Shown here: piece by piece, positions 1-5,866 of the stretch
Position numbering within the stretch: position 1 is the first letter of the stretch
Layout of the letters: each line of letters begins with the position of its first letter
Source of the DNA: DASPXK01 sp035637315
GTDB taxonomy: Bacteria; Chloroflexota; UBA6077; JACCZL01
Assembly: GCA_035637315.1 (NCBI GenBank)
Contig: DASPXK010000366.1
Span: 1 to 6,222, forward strand
Length of the DNA stretch: 6,222 nt
Direction of reading: 5' to 3'
Notes under the pieces: model-generated
The model's database searches: none
Told to the model about the DNA's origin: nothing
The model's input: the letters and a program-made list of their open reading frames with translations, nothing else
Translations under genes and position numbers: made by a program

Positions 1-152
1 GGCACGAAGTCTACGCCGTCCATATACATCCGGGCCGGGGTGGCCTTACGCGGGTCCGACTGAATGATGTTGCGGTCGATCCGGCGGGCGTAGAACGTGT
101 AGCCCAGGTAGATCGTCAGGCCCGCGATGATCACCGCGTACAAGGTGTTCAT
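1..152 (-). CDS. cstA: CstA-family carbon starvation / peptide transporter, N-terminal fragment
   Basis: Fifty complete codons of a gene running off the left edge; the start is the ATG at 152-150. The visible protein begins MNTLYAVIIAGLTIYLGYTF, a single hydrophobic helix (about residues 4-21), followed by YARRIDRN and then a segment ending DPRKATPARMYMDGVDFV. The pattern 'short helix, FY, basic residues, DPxxxTPA, DGxDFVP' is the N-terminal signature of CstA proteins; E. coli CstA has a matching DPTRMTPAVRHNDGLDYVP stretch. CstA proteins are large polytopic inner-membrane transporters linked to uptake of peptides or pyruvate during carbon limitation. The E. coli protein has extra N-terminal sequence before this region; the short start here resembles the compact CstA versions of other bacteria. 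The start is supported by a GGAGGG site 8 nt upstream. The thioredoxin-like gene lies 228 bp upstream on the same strand, far enough for cstA to have its own promoter. The family call rests on about 50 residues only. Confidence 0.85.
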   Translation of the reverse strand, partial: MNTLYAVIIAGLTIYLGYTFYARRIDRNIIQSDPRKATPARMYMDGVDFV

Positions 153-380
153 AGTGCCTGCCCTCCGATGTGTTTCAGTTGGCACCAGTCCTTTGCGGAA
201 TGGCCCAGGAACCGCGGCGCCGATCCGGGCTGTTTGGCGATTAGGATGAAGGACGATTACCCGATGTCCGGCCGGCTCGGCTCAGCGGCAGTCATTCGCT
301 CGCTATGCAGAGGTCCCCTTCGCTGGTCCATCACCTCCCCTCCCGGTCCATGTGCGGTCGATTCGCCGCCCCCCGCACCG
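153..380. other. Intergenic region upstream of cstA, no gene seen
   Basis: These 228 bp separate the stop of the thioredoxin-like gene from the start of cstA. Apart from the cstA ribosome-binding site and a small hairpin at its right edge I see no RNA gene, convincing -35/-10 pair, repeat or short coding frame with a ribosome-binding site. Plus-strand open frames crossing here have no supporting start signal or recognisable domain. The length would allow a promoter and leader for cstA, but none can be pointed to with confidence. Confidence 0.5.
161..166 (-). promoter_or_regulatory. Shine-Dalgarno site of cstA
   Basis: On the minus strand GGAGGG lies 8 nt before the ATG at 152-150. It fixes the start of the edge-truncated cstA fragment, which is too short to be judged by length alone. 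Confidence 0.75.
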
Positions 381-391
381 TCACGCGGTGC
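375..391 (-). terminator. Possible hairpin over the stop of the thioredoxin-like gene
   Basis: GCACCG (375-380) and CGGTGC (386-391) form a perfect 6-bp stem with a 5-nt loop, and the loop contains the TGA stop (383-381, minus strand). No T-tract follows on either strand, so it is not a classical intrinsic terminator; it could be a weak 3'-end structure or chance in GC-rich DNA. Confidence 0.25.
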
Positions 392-764
392 TCGACGCTG
401 CCAGATGGCGGTCTACCAGGGTGCTCGCGCCCTCCAGATCGCCGCCGCTGACCTTGTCCCTTCCGGCCACGATCACGGCCGGGAACTTGCGCACCCCGTA
501 GCGAAGGGACTTGTACACGCCCTCGATCGAGGCGGCGTCGACGATCTTGAACTGGATCTGATCGGGATGGCGCTCGGCGGTCTGCTCCACCCAGGCGGAG
601 AGGTCGGCGAACTCCTTCTTCAGGTCGTCTGGGAAGTTGGCTGCCCGCTGCTCGGCGTGGATCTTCTGGCCGATGCCGACCTGTTGAAAGACCACCTCAC
701 AGTGCAGGCAGTGGAAAAACTCGGTCGGCGCGTAAGCGATGATCTCGACGGTGAGTGGCCGCAT
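381..764 (-). CDS. Small cytoplasmic thioredoxin/glutaredoxin-fold protein with CLHC motif
   Basis: 127 residues, about the size of one thioredoxin-fold domain. The N-terminal beta strand (VEIIAYAPTEFF, residues 6-17) leads straight into a CxxC motif, C19-L-H-C22, at the start of a helix, as in thiol-disulfide oxidoreductases. Further on, GVRKFPAVIV (residues 90-99) has the expected cis-proline (P95) before a beta strand, the usual partner of the CxxC site. The middle (residues 33-70) is polar and helical and longer than in a minimal glutaredoxin. There is no signal peptide or membrane segment, so the protein is probably cytoplasmic. The start at 764-762 follows GGGGAGG (779-773) with 8-nt spacing. 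Its closest family is not recognised; substrate and partner are unknown. It lies downstream of the carbonic-anhydrase-like gene but is separated from it by a 170-bp gap holding an inverted repeat, so co-transcription is uncertain. The fold call is good; redox activity is inferred. Confidence 0.75.
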   Translation of the reverse strand: MRPLTVEIIAYAPTEFFHCLHCEVVFQQVGIGQKIHAEQRAANFPDDLKKEFADLSAWVEQTAERHPDQIQFKIVDAASIEGVYKSLRYGVRKFPAVIVAGRDKVSGGDLEGASTLVDRHLAASSTA

Positions 765-850
765 GCCAAAGACCTCCCCTTTGAGATCCCTCTAACGCGG
801 AGTATGTCAGAAGCACGTTGCCATTTCAATATATCTGGACGACGCGCTCT

Positions 851-932
851 CTTTTCCACCGCAGAGGACACAGAGGACGCAGAGGAACATTTATTACCTC
901 CTATTACCTCCGCGTACCCTGCGGTGAAAAGG
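851..932. repeat. Dispersed imperfect inverted repeat, copy A
   Basis: The left arm CACCGCAGAGGACACAGAGG (857-876) pairs with the right arm 907-926 at 16 of 20 positions. The outer ends CTTTTC (851-856) and GAAAAG (926-931) extend the match, with one extra C on the left. The left arm continues ACGCAGAGG (877-885), giving an internal ~10-nt periodicity of CAGAGG units. The loop side is AT-richer than its surroundings and contains a perfect tandem 10-mer, TATTACCTCC twice (892-901, 902-911). The element ends 2 bp beyond the stop codon of the carbonic-anhydrase-like gene (935). The same core recurs at 4547-4575. I recall CAGAGG-periodic palindromes like this between genes in several bacterial phyla, but cannot name an accepted family. 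Confidence 0.8.
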
Positions 933-934
933 AC

Positions 935-1459
935 CTACGCCGGCCCGCCGAGCGCCGCGCGGTACTCTCGGGCCAGCTTCATGTAGTGTTCCGCGGTCCG
1001 CTCAATGCGGTCACGCTCCTCCTCGCTCACCTCACGGACTACTCGTCCCTCTTCGCCCACGACCAGCGAGCCGGGTGGCACCGTCGTACCGCCTGGGACC
1101 TTGGCGTTGGCGGCCACGATGCTGCCCGAGCCGATCTCGCAGCCGAGCATCACAGTGGCGTTCATCGCGATCAGGACGTGGTCGCCCACCACCGAGCCAT
1201 GGACCGCGGCGCCGTGGCCCATGCTCGTGTAGTTGCCCAGGTGGGTCGGATGGCCTGGCTCACTATCAACCAGACAGTTGTCCTGGACATCTGTGCCCAC
1301 CCCGATCGTGATGGGGGCGCCGTTGGCGCGCACGATGCCGCTGAACCAGAGGCCGGTGCGCTCGGCCATCGTCACGTCGCCGACCACCTCAGCATTTGGC
1401 GCCACGAACGCATCGCTGGCAAGCCGCGGCCGCCTGGTCCCCTGCTCTCGAATCGGCAT
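935..1459 (-). CDS. Gamma-carbonic anhydrase-like hexapeptide-repeat protein, one Zn-ligand His replaced
   Basis: 174 residues, typical for the bacterial gamma-CA family (YrdA/CaiE/PaaY/Cam type): a left-handed beta-helix of imperfect hexapeptide repeats (about residues 14-135) followed by a C-terminal helix (145-169) that packs on the trimer. Recognisable landmarks are FVAPNAEVVGDV (18-29), LWFSGIVR (37-44), VQDN (58-61), MGHGAAVHG (80-88) and PPGSLVVG (128-135). Against the family pattern, R44, Q59, D60, H82 and H87 are kept, but the residue expected to be the first zinc-binding His is D65 (reading QDNCLVDSEPGHP instead of QDNxxxHxDPGHP), and the family's RGD reads RAN. Carbonic anhydrase activity is therefore doubtful. 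The ATG at 1459 has GGAGGA 5 nt upstream. The start lies 29 bp after the kinase stop on the same strand, so the two are probably co-transcribed. No signal peptide is seen. Confidence 0.9.
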   Translation of the reverse strand: MPIREQGTRRPRLASDAFVAPNAEVVGDVTMAERTGLWFSGIVRANGAPITIGVGTDVQDNCLVDSEPGHPTHLGNYTSMGHGAAVHGSVVGDHVLIAMNATVMLGCEIGSGSIVAANAKVPGGTTVPPGSLVVGEEGRVVREVSEEERDRIERTAEHYMKLAREYRAALGGPA

Positions 1460-1488
1460 TCGTCTCCTCCAAGCCCCATTGTCATTCC

Positions 1489-3147
1489 CTACACTCCCAT
1501 CGTGATCGTGACGGTCGCGCCCGGCGGGACCGTGTCACCGGCGCCCGGCTTCTGATTGATCACCTGGCCCTTGCGACCTGGCGCGACCTGCTCCTCGACC
1601 ACAACCTTGAAGCCAGCGTCCTCCAGCGTCTTGCGGGCCTGCCTCTCGTCCATCCCCTCTACGTTGGGGACCCGAACGCCCGTCTTCGGTGAGGGCTGGG
1701 CTCGTCCGACGGTGATCGTGACCGTCCTGCCCTGGTCCAACTGGGTTCCGGGCGGCGGCGACTGCGCCACCACTAGCCCGTTGGCGCCTGCAGGATCGTC
1801 TTTGACGTCGGCGCCGAAACCGGCCTGCTGGAGCGCGCGCTCGGCCTCAGCCTGGGGTCGCCCAACCACGCCCGGGACCTGGACCCGGGCTGCCGCCGGC
1901 GTGGCGGTCGGGGCCGGGCGGGAGGTTGCCGTCGGCGATGGGAGCGGGGTCGACGAAGGCGGGACCGGGGTCGGCGTGGCCGGACTGACCGCTGTGGGAG
2001 CCGGGGCCGGCGTGGGGTTTGAGGCTGGGCTGGCGACCACGACCGGGGCTGGGGTGGGCCTGGGCGAGACGATCGCGGGTGGGCTGCTCAGGAACCAGCC
2101 GATGCTCGCGCCGACGAGGCCGAGCAAGAGCGCCAGGAGCATGAACGAGCGGAAGCCGATCCTGCCGGCCCGAGCCGCTCGTCGCGGTGGCGCATGGCTG
2201 CCAGGAGTCCCGGCCTCGATGGCCGTCCACGGGACGGTCTTGGCGGCAGCCAGCTCGCTGGTGGGGCGGGTACCCGCGTCTGGCGCTGGCGAGCGGCCGA
2301 CCATGGACGTGCGCTGCGCGGCCCGCGAGCGCTGGCCGCGCAGCGCGGCGGCCACCTCCGCGGCGGACGGAAACCGATGGCCCGGCTCCTTGGCCAGCGT
2401 AGTCATGATCACGTTCGAAATCGGGACTGGCAAGCGCGGGTTCACTCGATGCGGCGGGGTCGGCTGGCTGTCGATGTGCATCCGGGCGACGGCCAGGGGC
2501 GAGTCGGCCTCGAAGGGTAAGCGACCGGTGGCCATCTCATACAGCACCACGCCCAGCGCGTAGACGTCGGTGGCGGCCGTGCTCGGGTGGCCCTGGGCCT
2601 GCTCGGGAGCCATATAGTGGACCGAGCCGATCACCATCCCGGCCTCGGTGATCGACCTGGCCCCCAGGGCGACGGCGATCCCGAAGTCGCTGACCTTGAG
2701 CTGGTCGTCCCTGGTGACCAGCACGTTCTGCGACTTTACGTCGCGGTGGACCAGACCGCGGCGGTGGGCATACTCGAGCGCGGCCGCGAGCTGGCAGCCG
2801 AGGCGAACCAGCCGTTCTGGTGGCAGCGGGCCGTCCCGCCGGATCAGCTCCTTGAGGTCGACCCCATCGACGTATTCCATGACGATGAAGTTGGAGCTGC
2901 CCTCGCGGCCGACGTCGTACACGCCCACGATGTTCGGGTGGGCCCCCAGGCCGGCGGCGGCTCGCGCCTCGCGCCGGAAGCGCTCGAGGAATTCCGGATC
3001 GGCGCTGAACTGCTCGCGGAGGACCTTTATCGCGACCGTCCGACCGAGCTCGGTGTCTTCGGCCCGGTAGACGATCGCCATTCCGCCCTGGCCCAGCACC
3101 TCCCCCAGTCGATAGCGGCCGCCCAGCAGCTTCGCGCCGAGGGTCAC
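1489..3147 (-). CDS. pknB: Transmembrane Ser/Thr protein kinase with two PASTA domains (PknB/PrkC/StkP type)
   Basis: 552 residues. The cytoplasmic Hanks-type kinase domain covers about 12-270: glycine loop GQGGMAIVY (19-27), ATP-binding Lys K41 (VAIK), helix-C Glu E60, catalytic loop HRDVKSQN (134-141, base D136), DFG 154-156 and GSVHYMAPEQ (174-183), closely like PrkC. All catalytic residues are present, so it should be active. A Ser/Thr- and Arg-rich juxtamembrane segment (271-333) precedes one membrane helix (about 334-354), then a Pro/Thr/Ala linker (355-420) and two PASTA domains (about 422-481 and 491-551). PASTA domains in this family sense muropeptides or lipid II outside the cell. 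Other members have up to four or five. The start is GTG (3147-3145), overlapping the upstream TGA by four bases (GTGA), with GGAGGAGGT 6 nt before it. Co-expression with the upstream membrane protein is very likely; its targets are not evident here. Confidence 0.95.
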   Translation of the reverse strand: MTLGAKLLGGRYRLGEVLGQGGMAIVYRAEDTELGRTVAIKVLREQFSADPEFLERFRREARAAAGLGAHPNIVGVYDVGREGSSNFIVMEYVDGVDLKELIRRDGPLPPERLVRLGCQLAAALEYAHRRGLVHRDVKSQNVLVTRDDQLKVSDFGIAVALGARSITEAGMVIGSVHYMAPEQAQGHPSTAATDVYALGVVLYEMATGRLPFEADSPLAVARMHIDSQPTPPHRVNPRLPVPISNVIMTTLAKEPGHRFPSAAEVAAALRGQRSRAAQRTSMVGRSPAPDAGTRPTSELAAAKTVPWTAIEAGTPGSHAPPRRAARAGRIGFRSFMLLALLLGLVGASIGWFLSSPPAIVSPRPTPAPVVVASPASNPTPAPAPTAVSPATPTPVPPSSTPLPSPTATSRPAPTATPAAARVQVPGVVGRPQAEAERALQQAGFGADVKDDPAGANGLVVAQSPPPGTQLDQGRTVTITVGRAQPSPKTGVRVPNVEGMDERQARKTLEDAGFKVVVEEQVAPGRKGQVINQKPGAGDTVPPGATVTITMGV

Positions 3148-3902
3148 TCGGCGACCTCCTCCGCGTCGGACGGCAGATATTTCTCGCGAAGCTGGCGTAG
3201 GCCGCGGGCTCCTACCAGCGCGACATACGCGGCCGCGACGATCGGATAGATCGGTATCGCGATCACGCTCAGCAGCATCGTCAACGCCGAGTTGAGCACC
3301 AGCACCAGGCTGAAGATGGGATTCGCCAGCGCCAGGATCGCGGCCCGCTTGTAGAGCGACAGAAGGGGCACGCCATGCCGTGCCCCCGAGTCGGCCCCGT
3401 CATCCGAGATGACCAGGAGCGGCAGCAGGTAGCCCTGGAGAGTGATCCAATACAGGATCGCGTACAAGCAGAGCACGCTGATCATCTGCAGCCAGGCCGT
3501 GCTCGTCGAGAGGTAAAAGGCGGCATTGAAGATCAGCCCGCCCAGCACGACCCCGCCGATGGCGAACATGGCCAGCCCCTCTTTCCACCAGCGACGGATC
3601 GCCGACCAGAAAACGGCGAACTCAGGCGTCTCACCGGTCACGATCTCCGCCGTCAGGGCGTGCAGTCCTACCGCGAATGGGCTCGGCACCACCAGCATCA
3701 GAAAGCCTGCCAGCAACAGAGGCCAGACGATTGGGCCAGCATCGGACTCGCCCGACGGCACGAACAGCCAGGCGGTGGCCAGCACGAGCAGGAACAGTGG
3801 CAGGCTACCGATGAACCAGATGACGTTCGCACGGATCATCAGGAGCGACTCGTCATAAAGATGTACGAGCGCTGCCCACAGCACCCGGAACGCCACCGCC
3901 AT
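3144..3902 (-). CDS. YesL/DUF624-like polytopic membrane protein
   Basis: 252 residues, strongly hydrophobic, with about five or six membrane segments (about 27-48, 57-80, 111-131, 135-165 and a long hydrophobic stretch 187-232). The N-terminal pattern, an amphipathic helix followed by NVIWFIGSLPLF (26-37), matches the N-x-x-W-x-x-x-x-x-P motif at the first membrane helix of the YesL/DUF624 family. The central GxxxxFNxAFY region also fits. The C-terminus is charged and probably cytoplasmic (LRQLREKYLPSDAEEVAE). YesL proteins are uncharacterised; in Bacillus one lies beside carbohydrate ABC transporter genes. Here the gene is followed, with a 4-base overlap, by a PASTA kinase, which suggests a functional link such as a membrane partner or substrate. 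The ATG at 3902 has no Shine-Dalgarno sequence but a TACAAT box 5 nt upstream, consistent with leaderless translation. The family assignment is moderate. Confidence 0.75.
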   Translation of the reverse strand: MAVAFRVLWAALVHLYDESLLMIRANVIWFIGSLPLFLLVLATAWLFVPSGESDAGPIVWPLLLAGFLMLVVPSPFAVGLHALTAEIVTGETPEFAVFWSAIRRWWKEGLAMFAIGGVVLGGLIFNAAFYLSTSTAWLQMISVLCLYAILYWITLQGYLLPLLVISDDGADSGARHGVPLLSLYKRAAILALANPIFSLVLVLNSALTMLLSVIAIPIYPIVAAAYVALVGARGLRQLREKYLPSDAEEVAE

Positions 3903-3907
3903 GGCCG

Positions 3908-3913
3908 CATTGT
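3908..3913 (-). promoter_or_regulatory. Candidate -10 box of a leaderless promoter for the membrane-protein/kinase operon
   Basis: On the minus strand the sequence reads TACAAT-GCGGC-CATG, putting a near-consensus -10 hexamer 5 nt before the ATG of the YesL-like gene. Initiation about 7 nt downstream of the hexamer would fall at the start codon itself. No purine-rich ribosome-binding site lies in the 40 bp upstream, which agrees with a leaderless mRNA. No clear -35 is visible. Confidence 0.5.
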
Positions 3914-3941
3914 ACCAGCGGCCTGGCGCCCACCCCGGGCC

Positions 3942-3947
3942 TATAAT
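3942..3947 (+). promoter_or_regulatory. Candidate -10 box TATAAT for the P-loop kinase
   Basis: A perfect TATAAT sits in GC-rich surroundings in the divergent 107-bp gap between the YesL-like gene and the P-loop kinase. No good -35 is found at 16-18 bp spacing. It lies just left of the GAATTGR repeats, so a transcript from it would begin inside them, giving a leader of about 15-55 nt depending on the start codon used. Confidence 0.45.
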
Positions 3948-3950
3948 GCG

Positions 3951-4002
3951 GAATTGAGAATTGGGAATTGAGGAAAAAGACGCCGAGCCACGTTCTCAAT
4001 TC
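3951..4002. repeat. GAATTGR tandem repeat with 10-bp inverted repeat
   Basis: Three 7-bp units in tandem, GAATTGA (3951-3957), GAATTGG (3958-3964) and GAATTGA (3965-3971). In addition GAATTGAGAA (3951-3960) is repeated exactly as its reverse complement TTCTCAATTC at 3993-4002, with 32 bp between. The AT-rich units stand out against the surrounding DNA. The element is directly upstream of, or overlaps, the 5' end of the P-loop kinase, depending on the start chosen. It may be an operator, a small MITE-like remnant or a dispersed intergenic repeat; the window has no second copy to decide. Confidence 0.75.
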
Positions 4003-4009
4003 TCGGTCC

Positions 4010-4588
4010 TTGGAGAGCCCTGCGCTGATCGTGCTGGTCGGCCCGCCTGGGACCGGCAAATCGCACCTGGCGCGGCAGATTGTGGCTGTCCTGGACGCGA
4101 GGCTCATTCAGACAGACGCGGTCCGCAAGCAATTGTTCCCCGACCCCCGCTACACGGCCCCCGAGATGCGCTCAGTGTACGCCGCCTGCCGTCGTCGAAT
4201 CTCGGCGGCCCTGGCCGCGGCCGAGCTGGTCATCTTCGACGCGACCAACCTTCGTGAGCGGTCGCGAGCGAGCTTGTATCGGCTGGCCGATCGACATCGC
4301 GCTGGCCTCATCGTGCTGGTCGCCTACGCGCCGCCGAAGGTCATTCGCCAGCGGCTGGCGCGGCGCCACCGCAAGCCCGATCCGGCCGACCTGTCTGACG
4401 CCGACTGGGACGTCTACGAGAGGATGGCCAAGACCGCCGAGCCGGTCGCGCGGCCACACATCGTGGCTAACACGTGCGTCTCGCCAGCTCCGCTGCTGCG
4501 CCTGCTCAAACGGCTGCTCGCCGCGCAGTGGTCGCGAACGGGCTCAACCGCAGAGGACACAGAGGGACGCAGAGGGGAACGGCAATAA
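4010..4588 (+). CDS. AAA_33-type P-loop kinase (predicted kinase, COG0645-like)
   Basis: 192 residues from the TTG at 4010. Landmarks in this numbering: Walker A GPPGTGKS (11-18) after strand ALIVLV; a conserved TD pair (35-36); DATN (77-80) at the end of a hydrophobic strand, the second nucleotide-site motif of zeta-toxin/polynucleotide-kinase-like enzymes; an Arg-rich lid (VIRQRLARRHRK, about 111-122); and SDADWDVYERM (129-139), typical of COG0645 predicted kinases. Such proteins phosphorylate a small molecule or nucleic acid; the substrate is unknown. The frame is open from TTG 3968, which would add 14 residues encoded in the GAATTGR repeat region. TTG 4010 is preferred because the protein then begins just before the first beta strand and the repeat stays outside the gene; neither start has a ribosome-binding site. 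The last 14 codons and TAA lie in inverted repeat copy B, so the native C-terminus was probably altered. The gene stands alone. Confidence 0.8.
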   Translation: MESPALIVLVGPPGTGKSHLARQIVAVLDARLIQTDAVRKQLFPDPRYTAPEMRSVYAACRRRISAALAAAELVIFDATNLRERSRASLYRLADRHRAGLIVLVAYAPPKVIRQRLARRHRKPDPADLSDADWDVYERMAKTAEPVARPHIVANTCVSPAPLLRLLKRLLAAQWSRTGSTAEDTEGRRGERQ

Positions 4589-4625
4589 AAGAGAAAAGGA
4601 ATTCCTCTGCGCCCTCCGCGGTAAA
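4546..4625. repeat. Dispersed imperfect inverted repeat, copy B
   Basis: Left arm ACCGCAGAGGACACAGAGG (4547-4565) pairs with the right arm 4604-4622 at 16 of 19 positions. The same 19 bases occur exactly in copy A at 858-876, and the following CAGAGG unit is also shared (GACGCAGAGG against ACGCAGAGG). The loop (about 4578-4602) is A-rich. The left arm carries three CAGAGG units, the right arm one fewer. The left arm overlaps the end of the P-loop kinase gene: its last codons and the TAA at 4586-4588 lie inside the element. Confidence 0.8.
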
Positions 4626-4673
4626 AATCTCCCCTGGACAGCGGCGGCTCGCTGCGCTATCCTGACACCGCGA

Positions 4674-4688
4674 CCCCGCCCTGCGGGG
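4674..4688 (+). terminator. GC-rich hairpin between the P-loop kinase and the ABC gene
   Basis: CCCCGC (4674-4679) and GCGGGG (4683-4688) form a perfect 6-bp stem with a 3-nt loop. No T-run follows, so termination is only one possibility. It lies 86 bp after the kinase stop and 59 bp before the ABC start, so it might equally be part of the ABC leader. Confidence 0.3.
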
Positions 4689-4696
4689 CCGAAGGG

Positions 4697-4719
4697 TGCG
4701 CGGGCATCCACACCGCGCA
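4697..4719 (+). promoter_or_regulatory. Inverted repeat in the ABC gene upstream region
   Basis: TGCGCGG (4697-4703) and CCGCGCA (4713-4719) form a perfect 7-bp inverted repeat spaced by 9 bp. It is 28 bp upstream of the ABC start and next to an AT-rich CATATTTT (4723-4730) that could be a -10 region. It could be an operator or an RNA hairpin; no known regulator motif is recognised. Confidence 0.3.
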
Positions 4720-4733
4720 TGACATATTTTAGT

Positions 4734-4739
4734 GGAGGG
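4734..4739 (+). promoter_or_regulatory. Shine-Dalgarno site of the ABC ATPase
   Basis: GGAGGG ends 8 nt before the ATG at 4748 and supports that start, which also places the first conserved strand (VSLDHVTKQFG) immediately after the initiator, as in MalK proteins. Confidence 0.8.
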
Positions 4740-4747
4740 CAATCATC

Positions 4748-5850
<1,103 letters not shown>

Positions 5851-5854
<4 letters not shown>

Positions 5855-5866
5855 GGACAACCCTAC
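5851..5866. terminator. Hairpin shared by two convergent genes, containing both stop codons
   Basis: GTAGGG (5851-5856), ACAA loop, CCCTAC (5861-5866): a perfect 6-bp stem with a tetraloop. The left arm holds the TAG of the ABC gene (5852-5854) and the right arm holds the TAG of the zinc-ribbon gene (5865-5863, minus strand). Its symmetry would let it act in both directions. There is no T-tract on either side, so factor-independent termination is not assured. Confidence 0.5.

Noticed and set aside
180..196. Sigma-54-like TGGCAC ... TTGC on the plus strand
   Set aside because: The two halves are separated by 7 nt rather than the required 5, and no plus-strand gene follows.
857..885. Short CAGAGG-periodic units considered as a CRISPR array
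   Set aside because: The units are about 10 nt with no unique spacers and form arms of an inverted repeat, unlike CRISPR repeats.
168..986. Plus-strand open frame running across the thioredoxin-like gene and repeat copy A
   Set aside because: It crosses an intergenic region, a well-supported minus-strand gene and an inverted repeat, and has no domain or start signal.
2174..2183. Kinase activation loop with Ser (GSVHYMAPEQ) instead of the common Thr
   Set aside because: PrkC-type kinases also have GSVHY here, so this is normal for the family (coordinates approximate).
1556..2563. Long plus-strand open frame (335 codons) opposite the PASTA kinase
   Set aside because: It is the antisense of the Pro/Thr/Ala-rich linker and kinase domain; its Gly/Ala/Val-rich composition simply mirrors that, with no domain and no ribosome-binding site.
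2587..3249. Plus-strand open frame opposite the kinase N-lobe and the end of the YesL-like gene
   Set aside because: Antisense shadow spanning the junction of two strongly supported minus-strand genes.
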